Of a stretch of DNA of 64,000 nucleotides, positions 59,008 to 64,000 are shown one piece after another (positions within the stretch are counted from its first letter, which is position 1; the number at the start of each line of letters is the position of its first letter). The stretch comes from Hofstenia miamia. Its lineage: Eukaryota > Xenacoelomorpha > Acoela. Position numbers and translations under genes: made by a program. Location of the stretch: the NCBI GenBank assembly GCA_004352715.1, contig SCFE01000035.1:1-64000 (forward strand), written 5' to 3'. The notes beneath the pieces are model-generated. The model made no database searches. It saw only the letters and a program-made list of their open reading frames with translations, and was not told the DNA's origin.

Positions 59008-59265
59008 TCAATAATAAGTCAATTCGTCTGAAACGATACCCGAGGATGTTTTCTCCATAGAAGCAGTTCCTAGTGACTGCACTTTTGCGGCCAATCCCTC
59101 GGCCATTGTGTGCAACTTCTTAGACGGCGTCAGCCACTCATTTGGGTCAATTTCCTTCACGATGCCCTCAGTGATTGGTGTGTCATCGATGTATTCCCCA
59201 AGCATTTTAGATTCCATAAATTTGATAATAGCGTCTTTTTGTATGCCCACATTAGCATCCTTGTA
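59008..59265 (-). CDS. unidentified ORF or 3'-terminal exon, minus strand
   Basis: The minus-strand frame is open for about 86 codons to TAA at 59008. It begins RKYKDANVGIQKDAIIKFME after an upstream in-frame TAA, continues KMLGEYIDDTPITEGIVKEI, EWLTPSKKLHTMAEG and KVQSLGTASMEK, and ends GIVSDELTYY. Composition is protein-like: amphipathic, mixed charge, no low complexity. A splice acceptor AAATACAAG near the 5' end is possible but lacks a good pyrimidine tract; ATG-initiated translation would start at the Met of KFMESKML, since the first ORF codon shown is GTG. No known family is recognised. It may be the last exon of a minus-strand gene, a retrocopy fragment, or a transposon-derived piece. 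Confidence 0.35.
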   Translation of the reverse strand, partial: YKDANVGIQKDAIIKFMESKMLGEYIDDTPITEGIVKEIDPNEWLTPSKKLHTMAEGLAAKVQSLGTASMEKTSSGIVSDELTYY

Positions 59266-59279
59266 TTTTCTTTAAATAC

Positions 59280-61070
59280 CGTTTATTAAAGGATTATATC
59301 GGCGGTAACAGTACAGTATTACCAAATTTATATACCATCGATAACGATATACGATAAAAGCTTACAAACTATATCGCCCAGTGATTTTAGTAAATTGGGC
59401 AATCATAGCAGCTGGCTTGCTTCTCAGTTACATTTTAATGAAATATTGGCTCTATTTAGATAAATATATTTTCAAAATTTGCTTGATTTATAGATCATAT
59501 TCTTGAATACTTAGCCGTTCGAACACACTTAGTGGTAAAAACTACCCAAGTTGCCAATCTCTACTCCTAAATATAAGTAGAAATATATTGGATTATTCGA
59601 ACGGAAATTATTCCCAGCGGTACTACTATGTCACGTTTGGCTGAATCACATTGAAAAAATCCACTGAAATCGACACGCAACACAAAAAAATAATGTGTAC
59701 TCAGGAGTTGCTCTTCACAGAAAAAATTAAGTGCGATTTCATGTTTCTCAATAATATCCCATGCTACTATTATTTATTGTAATTTATTTTTGCACAGCTA
59801 TAAACTATTAAATCACAATTTAACAAAGCAAACGCAGAAGAGTCACTAATTTTTTTTCAAGTTTCTTTGTTCAAAATCATTAAAAAATGCCTTTTAAGGA
59901 AGAGTTATTCAAATAATCAAATTTTAGAGGTCTTGGTAATTCATTATATTTAAAATTTTTTTTATAATATCATTTTAAATGCGTTAGTGTAAGCAATATT
60001 TCTTTTATATTAGTTGCATACATTAGTTGTTTCTCAATATTAAACACCGCATTTTTCCTTTGAAAAAATTATTAAAAAAACTGAAAACTGAGTAGTGTTC
60101 AATGATCTATGTGAATTTAAGAACAGTGGCTATCCTTTCTTAACTTTGTTAATTTGAAAAACATCTATGAAGGCAAGACCAATTGCATTATGGCACATAA
60201 TTTTATATTTCGTATATAGGGCTAACAATTCTTACATTTTAGTCTTTAAAAATCTATATTATAGCAAACGTTCAGTGTTATGAAGAAATGTAGCTTATTT
60301 AGTGAGAACTAGAAAATAATCATTTGAGATGATAATCACAATGAAATTAATTCCTCAAAATAAAACTCTGTAGATTATCATAAATACTAGTAATATCTGC
60401 ATTAACAAATCTCTAATGTAACCTGATCTACAATTGCTGCTGTACTAAGTGGAAGGAAAGTTACTGATTCATATCACAGCAAATATATAATTCCAATCCA
60501 CTAAATTTATCTATGAAATACCTTTAGCGGTCTCAAATTTGAAATACCCGGCAGGTATTTTTCAAATAGTTCATTAAAAATTTAATGAAGATATCAAAAT
60601 TATTAAAATCAAATAATTGATAACTTTTACTAAGTGCTTTCAAATCTTTTGTTTTCAGTTTTTTTGCTAAAAATATAATATCAGTATCCTTTGTGTTCTC
60701 ACCAAAACTGGTGGCAAAGAATCATAATATGATTTATTAATGAATAATTTCGAAGGTTTAAAACCTTAAACCCCAAGATATATTGGCTTACCAAAGGTAA
60801 CTTTATTGAAATATAGTGAAATACCAGAAAATCCTAAATGTGTTTTGAATTCCAATATACTTTGTTTCTTAGTTCAACTTTTCATTCCTCAGCAATATCA
60901 ATTCATTGTTGCAAACCAAACTTTAAAAAGGATCTACGCTTCTTTACAAATTATACATAATGTTACACTCACGTGTTGTTCGTTTAAAAATGTCAATAAA
61001 TAATGAATGTATTACTATTGTTGACATAATCATTATAATATTTATATAAAGTATGGATACATTGTGATAT
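59280..61070. other. non-coding stretch upstream of the transporter gene
   Basis: No gene is recognised. AT-rich, with short ORFs such as 60806-61003 that have no motif. It should contain the promoter of the SLC38A7-like gene, but no specific element can be named. Confidence 0.5.
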
Positions 61071-61078
61071 TAGAAAAT

Positions 61079-62467
61079 ATGGATATTTTGGAAAGTAGAA
61101 GTACCAATAGCAAAAAGGGTTCAAAAAATCATGAGACCTTACGTCTTGTTTCTACTGGGAGGTCTAGCATTTCTGATGCACGAGTTCAATCACTTTTGAA
61201 TATGGGATCATGTGACGTTACTACATTCCGTGAAACTGGAAGTACTTCAACAATAGGAGCAATCTTCATTGTCATGAATGCAGCGCTTGGTGCAGCCATG
61301 CTCAACATGCCGAATGCATTTGCGCAGGCTGGTGGAGTACCCGCATCTTTATTAGTACAATCACTATTTGTAGTTTTTGCGTATGGGGGACTTCTTATGT
61401 TAGGGTATTGTGCCGAATTCCAAGAATCTAGCGTCTATCAAGAAGTGATGAAGTCAATGGGTGGAAAAAAACTGGAGGTGGTAACCGAATTAATCATATT
61501 AGTATTTGCATTTACAACGTGTATCTCCTTCATGGTTCTTGGCACAGACCAGGGCAGCAACATTCTTGAGTTATTAATTAAGAGTGAAAATTACAATAAA
61601 CACCCCACAATATATAGATATTTGACAACATTCGTAATTTCTACATGCATTATTTTGCCTCTATCCCTTCCTAAAGACGTTAGCTTTCTTCAGTATCCGA
61701 GCATAATATGTACATGTGCAGTTGGCTATGTGACTGTTTTGGTGATTGTCGAATATTTTGTTTTACAAGAAGACCCTACAATAACTGATGTTCCGGATAG
61801 CTTTGAAGCAGTTTTAAATGTCGTTCCAACAATAGCTTTTGGATTTCAATGTCATGTAAGCTCAGTTCCCGTATACTCCGGTTTGAGAAAAAGAAACCTT
61901 AGGAACTGGTCTGTAATTACATTCTGCGCAGTTTTAATTTGTTTCATTGTGTATTCTAGTGTTGGCACATGCGGATATTTAACATTTGGAAATTCAGTTG
62001 CTGATGACATACTTAGTGCTTATTCTACAAAGAGCGTACAAGCCATAGTGGGTAGATTTTTTGTTGTTATATCTACTACCATGAGCTATCCAATTTTGCA
62101 TTTTTGTGGACGTGCATCATTGGAAAGTATTACAAGAAAAATAATGCGAATGAGTGACGATGATGGCAGAAGAACATGGAGTCGTCGTTATTACTATCAG
62201 ACCTTAATTTGGTTTGTCCTAGCAATGCTTGGTGCAATGGTCGTTCCAAACATTGATACAATTATTAAGCCAGTAGGTGCATTTTCTGCTCTTTTCGTAA
62301 TGGGACTGCCTGGATTTGCATTTATAAAGGCGTCTCAAAGAATAAGGACTGAAATTGGTACCACTACATATGTAACAATGAATTTATTAGGAATGATTTT
62401 CATTGTAGTGAGTGCTTTTCTGTTTGGACAGAGTTTTACCAGTGGAATTTATAGCATTGTAGGTTAA
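61079..62467 (+). CDS. SLC38A7: SLC38A7-like sodium-coupled neutral amino-acid transporter
   Basis: A 462-residue integral membrane protein of the SLC38 (SNAT) family, amino acid/auxin permease superfamily. Its nearest relatives are SNAT7/SNAT8. SNAT7 of mammals sits in lysosomal membranes and exports glutamine and asparagine. The start is the ATG at 61079; the frame is open for 15 bases before it but has no earlier ATG. About 55 cytosolic residues precede TM1 (GAIFIVMNAALGAAMLNMPN, residues about 59-78), the family's substrate/Na+ site. Other signatures: FQCHVSSVPVYSGLR (about 256-270), GTCGYLTFGNSVADDIL, and SYPILHFCGRASLE (about 334-347), all close to SNAT7. About 11 membrane segments are predicted by eye; the length is normal for the family. 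The coding region is intronless and undamaged. No close neighbour suggests co-regulation. Confidence 0.92.
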   Translation: MDILESRSTNSKKGSKNHETLRLVSTGRSSISDARVQSLLNMGSCDVTTFRETGSTSTIGAIFIVMNAALGAAMLNMPNAFAQAGGVPASLLVQSLFVVFAYGGLLMLGYCAEFQESSVYQEVMKSMGGKKLEVVTELIILVFAFTTCISFMVLGTDQGSNILELLIKSENYNKHPTIYRYLTTFVISTCIILPLSLPKDVSFLQYPSIICTCAVGYVTVLVIVEYFVLQEDPTITDVPDSFEAVLNVVPTIAFGFQCHVSSVPVYSGLRKRNLRNWSVITFCAVLICFIVYSSVGTCGYLTFGNSVADDILSAYSTKSVQAIVGRFFVVISTTMSYPILHFCGRASLESITRKIMRMSDDDGRRTWSRRYYYQTLIWFVLAMLGAMVVPNIDTIIKPVGAFSALFVMGLPGFAFIKASQRIRTEIGTTTYVTMNLLGMIFIVVSAFLFGQSFTSGIYSIVG

Positions 62468-64000
62468 CTAATCTATGTTGAAAAGTAGAACATCTCAATA
62501 ATTTTATTATGAAAATATTAGAACAGTAAATTTACATAGTAATATTGAGAATACTTAATTTTTCAAAAGTGTACTATATAACAAGCTGGAAAGGGCAGAT
62601 GGCTCCTTACTTTTATTTCAACATTATAATAAGTACAGCTAGAAAATATCAAATGCATTCGGTTTGCAGACAATCTTTCTAAGTGAAACAGAAATTACTA
62701 AATAACGCGGTTTTAGTATGTAAACACAAAACTTTACTGTGCTCAGCTTTAATCTAAGCGTACTATTGATCAATATTAGGGGCTTAACCTGAAACAGTAC
62801 ATAGAAAAACAGAAATCGCAAGTTACTAATAATTATAATTTAGAGTTCAGATGCTGAACGTTTAGTATTACAAAGAAGAGTAAACACAAATATTGGAAAT
62901 TATTGACAAATTAAGGACAAGTATCTGCAAAAAAACAATCAGAACAAGTAGCAGAACAAAATACACAAATTTGAATCGATTATTCACGTCCGCGCATACG
63001 CAAAGGAAATACACCATTGGTAAATTTTAATATATCAGTTTAATGATATTGATCATCAACTATGGCATTTGAACTAAGAGACAAAGGTACTTCTCTATTG
63101 ATAAAGATAGTGTTGGACAAATTTTGTGTTTTAAGGAACAGGAAAAAGTTAGTCGAAATCAATTTCGAGATATGGAATGATTTTATATTGTACTTATTTT
63201 CGTTAATATTATTATCTATTGGATGAAGTTGTATAATGATTGCATTCTAATCCATAACACAGCATAGATGTAATCGGGTTGAGGTTTTCAAACCTGACCT
63301 ACCCAGCGTGAACCCGAAAAACTTCGATCTGATCCAATCCGAACCCGATTTTTGGACCAAACTTTTCGTGACCAAACTTTTATTGATTTTAATAACCATT
63401 AGAAAGTTTTGTGATAAAAGTGAATAATGTATTTGTATTTTTATTTATAAAATACAATAAATTAATGGTGTCAACATTAAAGCTTTGTGACCCATTCCAC
63501 CGGATTAGATTTTACCCGGTGACTAGTGTAGACCTGGTCATCCGAATGACTTGTTTTTAAAACTTAACTCCATTCTATTCTGGCAAAAATTTTAATGACT
63601 TAAGATTGATTTGATATCTACCAATTACAAAATAGGTACTCAGAAAATACGAAATTACAACCGAATATGAATCTATATTGGATTCTAATTCAAATCTTGT
63701 TACAGCACAGTCTCTGCTCTAGAAAATACTGGTGGGCTTCTGAAATTTTGTAAATAAAAATAAATCATATTTCTCAGTTGGAATTTTTATTTGTAGAATA
63801 AACAGCTGAAGTTTTTAATGTTTCAAAGTTTTTTTTAACCGTAACTATTAACAAAAGTTATTTTTCGTTATGGAAGTTATTATCAAAAACAATATATTTT
63901 GGATTTGTAAATACCTGAATACTCGGATTCGAAAAAATAAGTGAATTTGCAGAAGTTTTTGGGAAAAAGCAAAATTATCTTAAAAAATTCTGAAAACACT
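62468..64000. other. non-coding stretch downstream of the transporter gene
   Basis: No gene is recognised. A motif-rich part at about 63270-63360 (AATCGGGTTGAGGTTTTC, GAACCCGA blocks) resembles subterminal regions of the hAT-type MITEs, but neither borders nor target duplication could be found. Confidence 0.45.

Overview
This is a piece of an AT-rich animal genome, most likely an invertebrate. The evidence is spliced genes with GT-AG introns, metazoan single-copy genes (ORC1, a CD164/endolyn sialomucin, an SLC38A7-type transporter), many (TA)n microsatellites, and a heavy load of degenerate LINEs and cut-and-paste transposon relics (Tc1/mariner, Tigger/pogo-like, piggyBac, hAT-type MITEs). 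I cannot name the species from the sequence. No bacterial operon, CRISPR array, tRNA or rRNA was found, and I see no undescribed multi-gene system.

Layout. 1-3.1 kb: a possible 3' exon of an unidentified gene, then the last three exons of ORC1 on the + strand. 3.3-10.5 kb: LINE relics, an SGNH-hydrolase-like ORF and two gaps. 10.5-20.5 kb: the ORC1 P-loop exon on the minus strand, an L2/Rex1-like LINE, a CR1/Jockey-like LINE, and the 3' end of a third LINE with a zinc knuckle, with a 1000-N gap. 21.1-22.3 kb: two minus-strand basic exons that splice in phase into the ORC1 P-loop exon. 24-28 kb: mariner-type relics and hairpin MITEs. 28.4-52.8 kb: a complete four-exon CD164-like gene on the + strand, whose 7.1-kb and 16.8-kb introns hold hAT-type MITEs, a mariner relic and a piggyBac relic. 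53-57.9 kb: another hAT-type MITE, a Tc1-like relic, a fold-back element with a 32-bp minisatellite, and a Tigger/pogo-like fragment. 59.0-59.3 kb: an unidentified minus-strand ORF. 61.1-62.5 kb: an intact single-exon SLC38A7-like amino-acid transporter.

The most important observation concerns ORC1. Its N-terminal linker and P-loop exons lie on the minus strand at 22.3-10.7 kb, while the exons that must follow lie on the + strand at 1.0-3.1 kb. Splice phases match exactly across the inversion. A gap of exactly 1000 Ns separates the two parts, so a mis-oriented scaffold block is the leading explanation; a real inversion that destroyed the gene is the alternative.

The assembly also has single-N joins at 8391, 17565, 18443 and 56621. 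The sequence after each N repeats the sequence before it almost exactly (155, 671, 281 and 800 bp). These look like unmerged overlapping contig ends and should not be counted as biological tandem duplications.
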